Below are positions 1 through 12,229 of a stretch of 64,000 nucleotides of DNA, piece after piece. The stretch is from Larus michahellis. Taxonomy: Eukaryota; Chordata; Aves; Charadriiformes; Laridae. The notes beneath the pieces were generated by a model that saw only the letters and a list, made by a program, of their open reading frames with translations, was not told where the DNA came from and made no database searches. Position 1 is the first letter of the stretch. The number at the start of each line of letters is the position of its first letter. The translations under genes were made by a program, and so were the position numbers. The stretch covers positions 2,559,001 to 2,623,000 of the forward strand of contig NC_133903.1 in NCBI RefSeq assembly GCF_964199755.1, read 5' to 3'.

Positions 1-1125
1 TAATATGAGAACAGCGGAACCCCCGAAGGCCGGAGATCTGGGCCGTGTGCCGAGGGATGTGCTTGCAGCGCCTTGCAGAGGCGGACATGAAGAGAAAGGG
101 AAGGGTCTGCGTCCACGGTGTTTCCCCATCTGCTCCTCAACTCTTGCCTTGCCTCGCAGTAAATATTTCTAGCACCGGGACACCCCCAGTTCTCACCTCT
201 CGCACACGAACTCCCCTGAGCCTTTCTGGTTTTATTCTGGCCGTGATATTTCTGCCCTCAGCGCAAAGTCTCCGCCTTGCTTGTCTTTAGCCCGCTGTGC
301 CCTCCAACCCTTTCCCTTGCCCATCAGCCCTCCAAATTTGGGTCCTGGAGCCAGAAAAGCAGCTCTTCTGGGTCATTTTAAGCACGTGCTGCATCCTTAT
401 CAACCTGTGTCATGGAGCAAGGTCGGTGTCGGCTCCTCTTCTCTCCCTGCCCTCTTCCAGCCCGCCTAACTCCAACCCCTGCCAGGGGACGGTCCTCGAG
501 CCCTGTCACCACCCGGCCTCAGGGCACCGCACCGTCTTCACGGCTGCACCCAAAAGCGGGCTGTGAGCCTGTGCCATGGACAAGGGCACCAAGCCTTGCC
601 TGGGGAAGGCATTATTAGCCTCCTTTTGCTGGGTTTGCTCACGTTGGTGCCCACGCAGGTGATTTCCCAGCCTCCAGCAGTGTCCTGGACCCTTTGCTGT
701 GATTTTCCACCCGGACCAGCGAGCCACGACTGCCCCTCCAAACCCACACCACGACTCTTCTGCCGGCTACCGCCGCCGCGAAAGCAGGCTTAAGCGAAGC
801 TGTTTTATTTCACAAATGCAGCCGGGCCAGCGTACAGCCGGCTACCGAGGCTTCGCTGCTGTGTGCTAACTCATTAAATGACGGCAATTTAATTGCTTGC
901 AATTGTCCGTCCATCCCCTGAATGCCACGCTCGCCGCAGCATGGGGCACGGGTGGTCTCCCATCCCAGGAGGGACATCGTGTGGTCCCAGCCCAATCGGT
1001 CCCTCACAGCCCCCGGGGCTGGCCTTACAAAACCAGGCGAGGGGCAGAAAAAAAATAAATATGAAAACAGCCCAAAACGCTGCAATGGAAAACCAGGGAG
1101 AGAGGAAAATTAACTAAGAAATATG
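1..1125. other. Intergenic, nothing recognised
   Basis: Unique, C-rich sequence. Open frames are short, overlapping and lack family resemblance or splice logic. Confidence 0.55.
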
Positions 1126-1340
1126 CAGCCTTGATGTCGATTCGCTAAAGAATATTTATTGTCCTCTCATGCGTCTTGCTTGCTCTCCTAACAGATAGAA
1201 TATTTTTGAAAGAACTAGTCTCCCTTTACCACCGCTGTCTCTCTCCTGCCCTTTCTCTGTCTCGCTAGCTCCGTCTCTGCCTCTCTGATACCAACTCTGA
1301 CAAACCGTGCGATTCTGACGGAAAATTCATTAGTCGTTCC

Positions 1341-1360
1341 TTTTTTTTTTTTTTTTTTTT
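1341..1360. repeat. T20 homopolymer
   Basis: Uninterrupted run of 20 T just ahead of the AT-rich block at 1425. Confidence 0.93.
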
Positions 1361-1424
1361 CCCCTTCCCCATTTTCCCAGTCAGCTTCGCGCCTGATCTG
1401 TCAGCCTCTTCCATCCTGATTATC

Positions 1425-1660
1425 TGGAGACGCCAATTTCAAAGAGACATCTTAATAGTGATGTCAACGAATTAATTAGATGTGTTAATGAGCTAAAAGC
1501 AACCCAAATTAAATTAATGCAGTAATAAGCACAGACAGCAAAATTAGCTCCAATTTCTGTAAATGATTCTGAACTGTACACAACATCTCATCCTGCTAGA
1601 ACATTACCATCCCCCAAAGCTAATCAAGAACTCCAGTGCAATTAACTGCTTAATTACAAA
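1425..1660. promoter_or_regulatory. Candidate conserved noncoding element (homeodomain-word rich)
   Basis: AT-rich block inside GC-rich surroundings. Words include TAATTA (1473-1478), TTAATGAG (1485-1492), AATTAAATTAATG (1507-1519), TAATCA (1621), CAATTAAC (1639-1646) and TTAATTAC (1650-1657). Such density is typical of developmental enhancers, but conservation cannot be measured here. Confidence 0.4.
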
Positions 1661-1675
1661 ACACACACACAGCTC

Positions 1676-2060
1676 ATAGATCCAGCAGCAGGAGGGGTGC
1701 GCCGGGCTGCGGAGCGAGCGGGGAAATTCTCGGCAACAAACGCGGCGCCTCGGTCCCCCCAGGAGAGGCTGCGTCCCCCCGCCAAAACCACCCCCCGGGC
1801 TCCTCAACGGGGTGCTCGGAGCCAGGGCGGGAGCAGGGACAGGAGGAGGGTGGCCGGGCACCATCCCCAGCAGCATCCCACGTGCCAGGTCCTGCCGTGG
1901 GACAACCAGGGCTGCTCGCCGCGCCGCGCCCAGTGCCGTCCCACCGGCGGCGGAGATGCGCCCATCGCCCCGCGTTGTTTATTGTGTTCATCAGACTGGG
2001 GGCTGTGTGGAAAAGCCTAATTGTCCAGCTCTGCTCGCCTCCCCCCAGGGACGAGCGGGA
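1676..2060. promoter_or_regulatory. Small CpG-rich patch
   Basis: CpG-dense stretch between two AT-rich blocks, including GCGCCGGGCTGCGGAGCGAG-like sequence. No promoter element or exon is recognised; possibly an orphan CpG island. Confidence 0.35.
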
Positions 2061-2639
2061 AGCCACTAATAGCTTTGCAGAGCTGCTCAGGTATCTGATT
2101 AGCTCTAATTGCAGCTGGGAAGGCAGAGGGAAGGAGCAGGATAGTGCTGCGGATGGAGGGAAGGGGAAGAGGATGGTGGAAATGTGAAGAAAGAAAGGGC
2201 TGGGGGGGAAGGATGGAAATCCCTGGGATGGGGTGGGGGCACGCATGAAGAAGGAAAGAGAAAGGGAAGGCCAATGGAGGAATGATGGATGCAAACAACA
2301 AAAAAAAAAAAAAGAAGAGGAAAAACCAGGCAAACAAAGAAATGGAGCCAGAAACAAAGGGAAGGAAGGCGAGACAAAGAGGGCTGCACGCTGCCAGGCC
2401 CCACGGAGCAGCCGGGGCAGGAGGGATGACGAGACCAGAGCGGGTCCCATCCCGGCCCCATCCTGGTCCCGCAGAGCCGGGGTGTGCTGGGGACGGTGGG
2501 AAACGCATCCGCCTCATGGCAGGATGGCACTACCGATTTGGAGGTTGTGGAGTCATTAGTCCGCCTAGTAAACGAGGAATATTTGCAATAAAGATGAGGG
2601 CAGAGATTCGCCGTGACAAATAGCATCTCTGTGTTTCTC

Positions 2640-2780
2640 TTTTTCCCCCCACCTTTTATTGCAATTAGCTCGGTCTGTTAATAAGCAAAGGATATTTTTA
2701 GTTAATTTCAGTTCCAGCTAATTGATTCAAAAGCGAAACCCAGCAACTGAGTTAATTGATCCATGCATCTTATGTTGTAG
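2640..2780. promoter_or_regulatory. Candidate conserved noncoding element
   Basis: Dense in TTGCAATTAGC, GTTAATAAG, AGTTAATTTC, GCTAATTGATTC and GTTAATTGATCC within 120 bases. A similar short block is at 2060-2120 (GATTAGCTCTAATTGCAGCT). Likely homeodomain sites. Confidence 0.4.
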
Positions 2781-3264
2781 CGGCGAGGTACTCTCCGGGC
2801 AGCTGCCGTCGCTGGGGCTCGTAATGGCCCGGCAAGGACGGAGAGCGGGGCTGTGACATGGGGGGACGGCAGAACCCCTCCGCCCCGAGGATGGGGGGTG
2901 AATCCCACTGCCCCCAGCAGCTGTGACACTTGCCCCTTGATGCGGAATGAGCTGCAGGGCGATAGCCTTTGCTTGCCTGGCGTGGGAAGCTGCCAGCCCC
3001 CGTGCCAGCCCCCGTGCCAGCCCCCGTGCCAGCCGGTGTTTGCGTGCTGCAGCAGAAATGCTCATCCCACAAAGGTGGGCGCAGGGGATGCCCTGGCTGG
3101 CTCCCTCCGGCGGGACGTCCAGCCCGGCACGCTGTCTCCCACGGGCACAGCGGGAGATGACGTTGAAGGAGAGCAGGCTACCTCGTCCCTTTCCAACCCC
3201 CTGGCGCTCCCCGAGCTGTCTCGGCAGGGATGCTGGAGGGTGCGTCCCTGCCTGGGGATTTTAG
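2781..3264. other. Intergenic, GC-rich
   Basis: Contains the 12-bp tandem repeat; otherwise nothing recognised. Confidence 0.5.
2992..3039. repeat. 12-bp tandem repeat, 4 copies
   Basis: Three exact copies of GCCAGCCCCCGT (2992-3003, 3004-3015, 3016-3027) and a fourth imperfect copy to 3039. Confidence 0.93.
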
Positions 3265-3490
3265 CTGCCTTTTATAAAGCTATTTCCATGAGTTTGCCTA
3301 ATCCCCTTTTCCTCCTGTGGCAGCAAGTTCCCAAAGTTCAGTACCTGCTGTGTCCAGAAGTGCTGTCTTTTATCTACCTCAAACTTAATCTCTCCTGTTT
3401 TCAATCGAGTGCCCTTGTTCTTCTATTGCAGGATTTGGTGAACGACGGTTCTGTGTCCAGCTTATCCGCCGCCTTCAGGATTTCCTAACC
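3265..3490 (-). mobile_element. Old, diverged CR1-type LINE fragment
   Basis: The stretch TCCATGAGTTTGCCTAATCC, CTTTTATCTACCTCAAACTT and GCCCTTGTTCTTCTATTGCA followed by ATTTGGTGAACGACGGTTCT resembles the reverse complement of older CR1 subfamilies common in turtles and crocodilians, much more diverged than the other copies here. Identified by eye. Confidence 0.65.
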
Positions 3491-6103
3491 CCCAGCCAAA
3501 TCCCCCTTCAGCCTTTTCCACCTCTCCAGGACAGGCAGCGCCATTCCCTACCTGCCCTGTGTGTCTGCATCTTCTCATGAGGGACCGGTCCTTCTTTTTC
3601 ACTGGAAGACCGGATCTCCTTGTCTGTTGATCGAACACAAGGGTGTCGTGTCCCTGGACTGCTGATGGTCCCCAGCTGAGGGTGCTCACAGCCACGAGCA
3701 GCCCACACTTTGCAGTATTTTCGCTCGGGATTAACATAGTCTGTCCTGCACCTGACTGCCGCTTTTGGGGAATTTTGGTTTTGTCAGTGCAGGCGGAGGC
3801 AGCCTCCACCTCTGATCCCACAAACCTGCACACCCAGCGCCCCGCAGTCGAGGGTTCCACACACCAAGCGGACCACGGGCTGCCCGGCCACGCGGCCGCC
3901 ATAGGCGTGTGTACACGCTTGGATCATACGTGACTTCAGAAGCTGGGCTGAAGTCCAGCGGCAATCGAGGAGACAGCTTTGCGAGTCGTTTCCTCTAAAG
4001 CAAGGGCTGAGAATAACTCCCCAAACGCCTTCCTGAAATACCTGTTGAGACAGGTCTCCTGTGTTCTCTACAGACCGTTAACGTTTCTTCTTGCCTATTG
4101 CTCCTGATAGCTCCTCATGTCAATTCACAACCACCTAATCATTTCCAGGGGAAAAACAAAACTCCTGGGGCAGATAAACCAGAACTGTCAAACACTTGAA
4201 GAGCAGAAGCCATAAATTGGATCTCACTGTAATAGGCACTACGCAAACAGAAGAACACCCGGGCTGTGATCTACGAAACCAGCTTCGAAACAAGATGCAA
4301 ATCATGACGGTGACAAACGGAGAGGCTCTTGGCTTTCTCTGCACTGTCTTGGGGACCAAAGGGCAAGTCTACAGGCAGTTCAGCATCTCTCAAAGTACAC
4401 GATGGCCAGTCAATGTACACGTGCCCCACAGCAACCCACTTTAAGTAGACAAAATTTTCACAGAATCACAGAATCACAGAAACTTCAGAGTTGGAAGGGA
4501 CCTCTAGAGATCATCTAGTCCAACTCCCTTTTCCTGGCGTCTCCATGGCGTCAGAAAGGGATCAAAACGCAAAGAAACCTATCTTGAAGGACACAACAGA
4601 GGTTTTCTAAACCTGATTTGCTGAAGGCACAGAGGAACGTGGTCCGTAAGGTACACGCCGACAGCGAGAGCATGTTCCTGAGGCGGCCACCAGCCCCCTC
4701 CAGCACGCACCTCTCCTGCTCGGTGGCCCAAAGTGGCCACGGGCTGAGCGACCCCATGCCACAGGGACCCCTCTCTGCTCTTCCCACGGCTCTGCCCCCG
4801 CACCCTTTCCCAATTACCCCTCTGAAGCGCTGGCACAACATGTCACCTGCGCCAGGCTTTGGCACAACTGTACCTTCAACTCGCTGAGAAGAAACGCAGA
4901 AGGTGTTAACTTTCCTGTTGACGAGGACAGAAAAGTTGGGATAAAAATGGCACGTAACTGAACATACTCTGATGATTTTGTACCTGGCCACTCCTTTACA
5001 GCTCTCACTTTGATTTTAATAATAGGAGTTACGTTTTAAGGCAAATAATTCACTTTTCCCAGGGACGTTAAGTGTATTATTTCAGTCTCTGAAGGCTACA
5101 TACCACGGCAATGAGAACTAGTGATAGACAGACAGACAGATTGCTTAGTCTCTGCCACTGCAGTATAACTAAGGACTTACCTAATGAAAGAGCTTAATAA
5201 AAATAACATTTTTCAGAAAGTGCATGCTTAAGCGATTTTCTGGAATAGGGCCTAATAGCGAGTCCTCTGTGCCAGGAAGACGTAGCTCATCGTGAAGCAG
5301 TTTTTTAAATGGGGATGTTACGGTGCACTATCCACGTAGAAAAACCAGTAGGTGTAAAGCTGGGCGAGGAGCTGAGCTGCTCCAATGTGGTGGGCTCTGA
5401 GAGCACTCGGCATCTCCCAGGACCGAGGTGCGGGTCCCAGCAGCTCGGCCGGCATTTGGATGTGGGTGACCCTGCCCTTCCCAGAAGGGAGAGGCACGGT
5501 TTGCTTTTAGTGCTGGTTGGGAAAAGTTGAAAGGAGAAGGTACTCGTCAACAATGCTGCAAATCGCCCCCACTTTAAAATGCTAGGTCCTCGATTTGTCA
5601 GTGTATTTTTGAATAATTTACAGCGGATTTGGCAGGTCGCCGTGACATATAGGGTAATATGCAGGTGGAACACTTTTGAAAGAGAAGTTAATACTTTCCT
5701 GGAGAATAAGGAAATAATTGTGTCAAAACAAGCCTTAAGCACTGAGGTTTACCTGTTTCTCAACACACAGGAGTTTGCAAACATGACTCCCATTAAAGCA
5801 AATGAGAAACACACATATGAGTCTGTGTGCCTTGAGAAGAAAATATTCTTCACGAGTGCCTTTCTTGGTGTTGTATGATCAATCCACCATCTGCTTTTAT
5901 TTATTCATGATTTCTCAGATTACCACAACAATATTGACATTAAATACAGCTTTGGCTTATTAATTTTTTTTTTCATTCATATGTATTTTAAGTCAATTTT
6001 ATTGACTTCCCCTTGGCTTGCTCTTTTAGCTGTTTGCTTGTTCTCCTGGCCTGCTCCTCTGTGCATCCATTTCCCATGTTTTCTTTCCAGCTCCTTGTTT
6101 ATT
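3491..6103. other. Intergenic, mostly unique
   Basis: Holds a short CR1 tail (4459-4532). From about 5570 to 6010 it becomes AT-rich with long unbroken non-repetitive sequence (TGTATTTTTGAATAATTTAC, TTTATTTATTCATGATTTCT) that could be a further conserved element. No exon recognised. Confidence 0.45.
4459..4532 (-). mobile_element. CR1 LINE 3' end fragment
   Basis: Begins ACAGAATCACAGAATCACAG and continues TTGGAAGGGACCTCTAGAGA, the reverse complement of the CR1 3' terminus. Only about 75 bases remain. Confidence 0.85.
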
Positions 6104-6512
6104 GAATCACAGAATAGTTTGGGTGGGAAGGGACCTTTTTAAAGCCCATCTAGTCCAATCCCATGCCACGGGCAGGGGCATCTTCAACCAGATCATGTTG
6201 CTCAGAGCCCCGTCCAACCTGACCTGGAATGTTTCCAGGGATGGGGCATCTCCCACCTCTCTGGGCAGCCTGGGCCGGGGTCTCACCACCCTCAGCATAA
6301 AAATTTTCTTCCTTATATCTAGTCTAAATCTTCCCTTTTAGTTTAAAGCCATTACCCCTCGTCCTATCGCCACAGGCCCTGATAAAAAGTTTGTCCCCAT
6401 CTTTCCCGGAGCCCCTTTAGGGACTGGAAGGGGCTGGAAGGTCTCCCTGGAGCCTTCTCTTCTCCAGGCTGAACCCCTCCAACTTTCTCAGCCTGTCTTC
6501 ATAGGAGAGGAC
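6104..6512 (-). mobile_element. CR1 LINE 3' fragment
   Basis: Starts with GAATCACAGAATAGTTTGGG and runs through the typical reverse-complement CR1 sequence (GGATGGGGCATCTCCCACCT, then CTTCTCTTCTCCAGGCTGAA). About 0.4 kb, 5'-truncated. Confidence 0.92.
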
Positions 6513-7260
6513 AGGTTCTGTCCTCTCTGTCCTCCTTCTGTTCCAGGTCGCCATCGGTGAGTAATTTTCTGTTCCAGGTGCTGTGGATGAGCTGAATGAA
6601 GATCCCCTTGAGCAGACTGAAAATGTTCCCAGCTCAGGCTGGAGGTCTGGGGAAGTCCTGCTCGTCCCAGGACCACTGAGGCTCCACAAAGCTGCTCCCA
6701 GACCCTGTAGCTATTCCAAGGTGGTGGGGACAGGACACCCACATCCCAAGGAGACCATCAGTCTCCCCCACACCGAGCATACGCAGACATGTCAGCAGCT
6801 ATCGTGAAACTCGGAACAGACAATTGTTAACTATATTTGTGCCGTTTCCTACCTCATTGCCCGCCAAGATCCTGGGCCTGTGTAGGACTGCACGTCTTCT
6901 GACAACCCACCTCTGACTTAGACCTGTCACTTCACGACTCTTCCAGCTCATCTCCACATCCCCTTCATTCTTCACCTCTTCATTGCCTCAGCCCAGTTTC
7001 AAGCGACACAGACCACACCAAACGGCCAAGCAGCAAAAGGCTCCCAGCTAAGGACCAAGTCTCCACTCAGACCTTAGCCCTCAATTTCAAGGAGGATTTT
7101 TGCCTACAAACACATAGTTTTGGTTCTTGTTCTAAGTATGCCATGCCTACGAAAGAGGATGAGTCTCGTCCTACCCCACAGCAGCGATTCACAATCCCAC
7201 ACCCCCCAAGAAGATCCATGTCCATTCTAGAGGGTATTACCATGGACTCTGCCACTGTTT
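6513..7260. other. Intergenic spacer between two CR1 copies
   Basis: Unique C/T-rich sequence. Nothing recognised. Confidence 0.5.
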
Positions 7261-7655
7261 TCATAGAATCATAGAATTGTCAGGGTTGGCAGGGACCTTA
7301 AAGATCACCTAGTTCCAACCCCCCTGCCCTGGGCAGGGACACCTCCCGCCAGATCAAGTTGCTCAGAGACCCATCCAGCCTGGCCTTAAAAACTTCCAGG
7401 GATGGGGCTTCCACCCCCTCTCTGGGCAACCTGTTCCAGTGTCTCACCACCCTCATGGTGAAGAACTTCTTCCTAATGTCCAATCTGAATCGACCCGTCC
7501 CTAGTTTTAATCCATTCCCTCTAGTCCTACCACTACCCGACATCTTAAAGAGTCCCTCCCCAGCTTTCTTGTAGGCCCCCTTAAGAGACTGGTAGGACAC
7601 AATAAGGTCTCCTTGGAGCCTTCTTTTCTCCAGACTGAACAACCCCAACAACAGT
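7261..7655 (-). mobile_element. CR1 LINE 3' fragment
   Basis: Starts TCATAGAATCATAGAATTGT and runs through GGATGGGGCTTCCACCCCCT to TTTTCTCCAGACTGAACAAC. About 0.4 kb, 5'-truncated, well preserved. Confidence 0.93.
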
Positions 7656-7849
7656 TTTCTGCAAGGTGTTTTCCCTGCCTCTCCAGTAATCTTCCTTTTT
7701 CTCTGTTTCTGCAGCTTTATCTTCCCCGTGTCCCTCGCGGGTCCGCACTCGCTCCTCTTTGTGCTCCGCTCTCTGATCACCGCTTCCCTCTCTTGTCATA
7801 TTCTTCACTTGTGGAGTAACAACCTGTCACATTCATAACCTCTTTGCAC

Positions 7850-8405
7850 CAAAAATGTTCTTTGATCTGTGTAAACTACATTTGATGCTGAAATCCTTGA
7901 TATTAATATCTTTTGTTTGTGTGTCAATGTTCTCTAGAATCTAATTAAGCAATGTTTTGAGAGCATTATATATGTTTGAACAATTTGGCAGAGCAGACAA
8001 TATGAGCTATTGACCTGCAAGGATAAATTGTGCTTGCAGATCCGAGGAATTCACACGTGCGCGCTTCTTTATGCTATTTCTTCTGAAATATGTGCATTCG
8101 GAAAGAGGCCTCGCTTTGTAATAATCTCTGCAAGGCTTAATCAAGTATCTGCTCGTACTCTTTACTGTAATTGCAGCGGCAGTTACAGCAGGGCAAAACA
8201 GAAGCAGGTTTAAGCTAACCAAGAAAAACAATAATAAAATAAAACAAAGAGCAAGTTCTACCCAAACGCTAAATAACAGGGATTATTCAATCAATAGCCT
8301 CTTGTTATGAATGAATAGGCTAAATTGCCTTTGAATGATGTAAAGATTGACAAGGCATAGGTCAGCCTAATATAACTACTTACCCTAATTTGACTTGGGC
8401 AATTT
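7850..8405. promoter_or_regulatory. Candidate conserved noncoding element, 0.55 kb
   Basis: AT-rich unique block with TGATATTAATATCTTTTG, TCTAATTAAGCAATG (7940-7954), TGCTTGCAGATCCGAGGAAT and, at 8280-8400, GATTATTCAATCAATAG and TAAAGATTGACAAGG (possible TALE/Hox/Sox words). It ends abruptly at a CpG-rich edge (8410-8470). Confidence 0.42.
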
Positions 8406-10904
8406 GAAAGGCGGCAGCGGGGTCAAGCCCGCCGCGGCGGCGATGCCGAGCACGTCCTCGGAGGGAGCGTGGAGATGGGGATGGCTCAGGACCCAGCGGC
8501 CAACGCTGCATCCCTCCGCTGGATGGGACCTTGAGAGGGTTTTTTAGAAGAGGGAGGAAGGGAGGGAAGAGAGCAACGGCAAACTGCAGGAAGGCACGGC
8601 GGAGAGACGGCACCGCAGGGTGCGGAGCTGCGGTGCGCAGTCACTGCCGGCCCTGCTCGCTGGAAAAAGGTCTTGTGGCTTAAGAAAAATAAATCGGAAC
8701 ACATTTCTGAGTTTCCCCCACCTTGCCAGCTAAGCCTGTTCAGATGTAGCTACCAGGTAAGAGCAGATCCTGACACCGGGTTTGGAGCCCAGCTTTCCCC
8801 ATCCCCATCCCAGGTATTTGCTGTTGAATGGGGACGCGATGCCGTTACAGGAGGGAGCAGAGATCTGGGGAAGAGAAGTTTGTTAAGGAGCTGGAAACAA
8901 GGGAGCCCAGCACATCAACGATGACAGTGATACTCACCAGGTAGGGCTGGGAACACTGGGGAATGGCTCCACGTTCACTACGCTGGACTGGAAAGGAGTT
9001 AGAGATTCAGTTTGGAAAACAGGCATGTTTTGAACGGTGGGGTTAATTCACCCCAAACCACCTGCCCAAACCTGCTACGGGACGCACACCTATGGCTGGA
9101 GCCATGAACGTGTCTCTGCTCCTGGAGCAGCAAGAGCAAAGCTGCGGGACATGTGAAATAAAGGGCAGTTTTGAACAGGGGAAGTTTGATGAAAAGAACA
9201 GGCAGGATTTTACTGCCAGAAACCACCCCCAGCAACACCCCATCCCCAGCATCACCCCATCCCTCACTCGGATTCCACCAGGTCCTGAACCGCAGGAACC
9301 GCCCCCCCCCGGGGCTAAATTCAAGCTCCAGATGAGGGCCACCGGCCGATCCAGCCATGCTCCCACAGAGCTCTGCGTCTCCGGCCAAAATAATCAGCTC
9401 CCCGCAATGGATTTCCTCAGCTGGGCACCGGCACAGCACCGAGGGGTCCGATCCGCCCGCGCCCGCCACGGAGGATGCAGGGCGAGAAATGTTCTCCATG
9501 GGAATTTGAGTTTTTCTAACACTCGCCCGGTTTGCAGGATGGTTTCGCATCCCTTTTCCTGGTAACGGATAATGTCCCAAGGTTGCGTACAAACCATTTT
9601 GTGTACAAACACCCATTTTGCGTCGTGCTTTGGGCAGCTCAGGGTGGACGAAGGGCCACAGGAGACTCTGCCTGTGCCCTTGTGTGGGGAGAAACTTCCC
9701 TGGAGCGCCCCGCTTCTCCAGCGCTCCGGCATCCCGTGCCTGGCCTCCAGCAAGGCCGGGCTCCTCCAGAAACAGCACAGTGCCATCTGTTGGCTTCCTC
9801 ACCCTGCGAGGGAGCAAAACCCTTGAAAGTCTGGGGAAACGGGAAAAAACTGGGGGGAAAAAATATGTTAGGTGCATGCTGGGTTTGCCCAAGCTGCTGC
9901 CTGCCCTCCTCTCTAACTTCTGCAGAGATGATGGGTCTGGTGGTGTAAACGCTTTTTCTTTACCATCTGATGCCCGGCGTTGCGTGTGAGCGGGGCTGTG
10001 GCACTGCCCTCCTTGTGGCTCCGCTTCTCCAGCGACAGCGGTGACGGTGACACCTCCGTCCCACCGGGATACCGGATAATTAACCACCACCGCCGCCGCC
10101 ATGCACCGTGTCTCTTCCAACACGCCTTCCTGGACTTTTTTTTCCAGGTGGAAAATGGGATTCGTTCAGGGATACACAGATATTGCATGACCCTGATGGA
10201 ACTGCCAACATCCAGACAGCCTGGATGGACGGACAGCACAAGCACAGGCAGAACGTGCCCAGGGATCACGTACCTGCACAGTAAATCCCACACATCCAAC
10301 TTCGGCACAGCAAATTGAGCAGAAATGGGTATCTCCTGAAAAACCTTTGGTTCGACGCGCTCCTGGGTGAAGGGCGGAGTGCCCTCGCCCTGCCCCGTCT
10401 CACTGTGTTTTACCGGGAAGCGCCGACCCCGAGGCGGTGGGTGGATTTATCGCCGCGCAGTGCTCGCGTCTCAGCGTCAGCGCTCGGGGATGATTCAGGC
10501 TGAATGGCTGTGAACAAACGCAGATTATGTTACTGCTGTACAGGATTAAGGAACGCGGCTCTGCTCTGAACATTTTCAATTGCGTTAAAGCAATAAAGAA
10601 AAAAAAAATGTCAAAAACCCACTAAAATTCCTAATGGAGGGAAAAAAATTATTTTTTTCGGATTTTTTTTTTTTTTTTTTTTAACCCGTTTTTCTTACTG
10701 GAGGTGAAGGTTTTGCAAGCGAACGCAGAGATGGTGGGCCACAGCAAGGCATCGAAGGATGCTGCCTGGGGCCAGGCGGGAAGCCCAGGCTCCATCCCTG
10801 ATCCTGCCCTACCTCCTCTCTCCCGCCTTGAGTTTTCCACCTGCAAAGGCAGATAACGCTGCTGACCCCCTCCACCTCATGGGAGCAGCCCAAGGCTTCA
10901 TTAC
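8406..10904. other. Intergenic, GC-rich
   Basis: A 374-codon open frame on the minus strand (8999-10123) has no recognisable domain, biased low-complexity composition and no start context, so it is not called. A T20 run is at about 10663-10682. Confidence 0.5.
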
Positions 10905-10975
10905 TTAATGCCCGCCAATGGACTTTGAAGATGCAAAGCGCTCCATAAATGTGAAATATTATTATTCTTGCTACA
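10905..10975 (+). mobile_element. Possible MIR/CORE-SINE tail fragment
   Basis: GATGCAAAGCGCTCCATAAA followed by TGTGAAATATTATTATT resembles the conserved AAGCGCT...ATAAATG...TATTATTATT tail of old amniote SINEs. Confidence 0.4.
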
Positions 10976-12229
10976 AAGCAAGGAGTGAAAATAGACAGGG
11001 ATAAAGTTCCGCTGAAGAGCTCTCGCTTTGCGGATAAAATAGTGGCTTGAACGATGGACGGCTAGAAAGTTTACACCACTTCCACAGAAAAATGCAATTA
11101 CCACCTGGAGTAGTTTCACTCTTGAAATTACAGTGTGTTCACGTGTGTCCGGAACAACCACGTTTAGTTTGGATGTGGTGGAGAGGATGGGAGAGGGTGA
11201 CGCTGAGGTGTCCCCATCCACGTCCATCCGCCCCAGGAGCCGGGCCGGGGGCGCTCCCCCCATCCCCGATGTGTTTTCGGCAGCAGGTCTTCGCTGCTCT
11301 CTACCCAGAAATGGCATTTTTCACACTCTGGAAAGTGTTATAACCACGTTATTTAACCTGCTTTTCGCAGCCAGGCAGATGTCCTTGCGCTCCAGATGAT
11401 GGTGTCAGGGCCTCAGTGGCCACAGACCAACCACCGGGGAGCCAGCCTGGGGGGAAATCAAGGGCTTCCAAAATTTTCTGCTTCCCTTACATTAAAAACT
11501 AAGTGGAGGAAATGCTTGAATCGCTATTTCCAAGCTGAGACGTGCCTGTTTCTGTGCTCATCCCATGGGACGAGCTGGAGGACGTGGGGGACAACCTGCG
11601 CATCAGCTCTAGCCACCGTGGCATGGAAAGGGCGATTTCTTTCTGGAGTTCTCGTAATGATTTTTTTGACCCAAATTTTAAAGAAAAGAATTTCCCGATC
11701 TGCTCCTTCATCACCACTAAACCCTCCAATGTTTCAAAAATACAGGAAGGGCGGTGGCATCCAGCGGCCCGAGCTGTATTTCGGGAGGGAGGATGCTGCA
11801 CACCAGGGTGAGCCCAAGCACGGCAAAATCCGTGCCTCGGTTTCCCTTCCCGTGAGACGCAGCTAACATCTATTGACCCATGTGCAGAACACTTTCTAAG
11901 CCGCGCATGAGAGGCCTTACACAAGTAGTTATTAATATTAATAATAATAATTGTTGTTGTTACTAAGCCAACTATAAAAATAATTTTTCAGAGAAACGAA
12001 GTGCCCTGTCTCCCGGTGATAGATTACAGCGATGCTAGAAATTACTCACAGTATGAAGCTGGTTTCCAGTCTGGTTCCTTTCAATAAATTACAGACCCGA
12101 GTCCCGAGTGCGTGCAATATACCAAAGTAAATCCAAAGTAGGCAGAAAGTGTATTCTCCCGTCAGTTTTGCTCACGATCCTTTGAGGTTTTTTCCTGAGG
12201 ACGCGCAGTTAAATATCCCCCCTGCAGTT
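10976..12229. other. Intergenic
   Basis: Unique sequence; 11925-11960 is an ATTAATATTAATAATAATAATTG simple-repeat-like stretch. Nothing else recognised. Confidence 0.5.

Noticed and set aside
1674..2626. 258- and 173-codon minus-strand open frames rich in Phe, Ser, Leu and Pro
   Set aside because: They reflect a purine-rich plus strand (A/G tracts around 2110-2400) and overlap each other in different frames.
8999..10123. 374-codon open frame on the minus strand
   Set aside because: No recognisable domain, no codon or splice evidence, and similar frames are open on the opposite strand.
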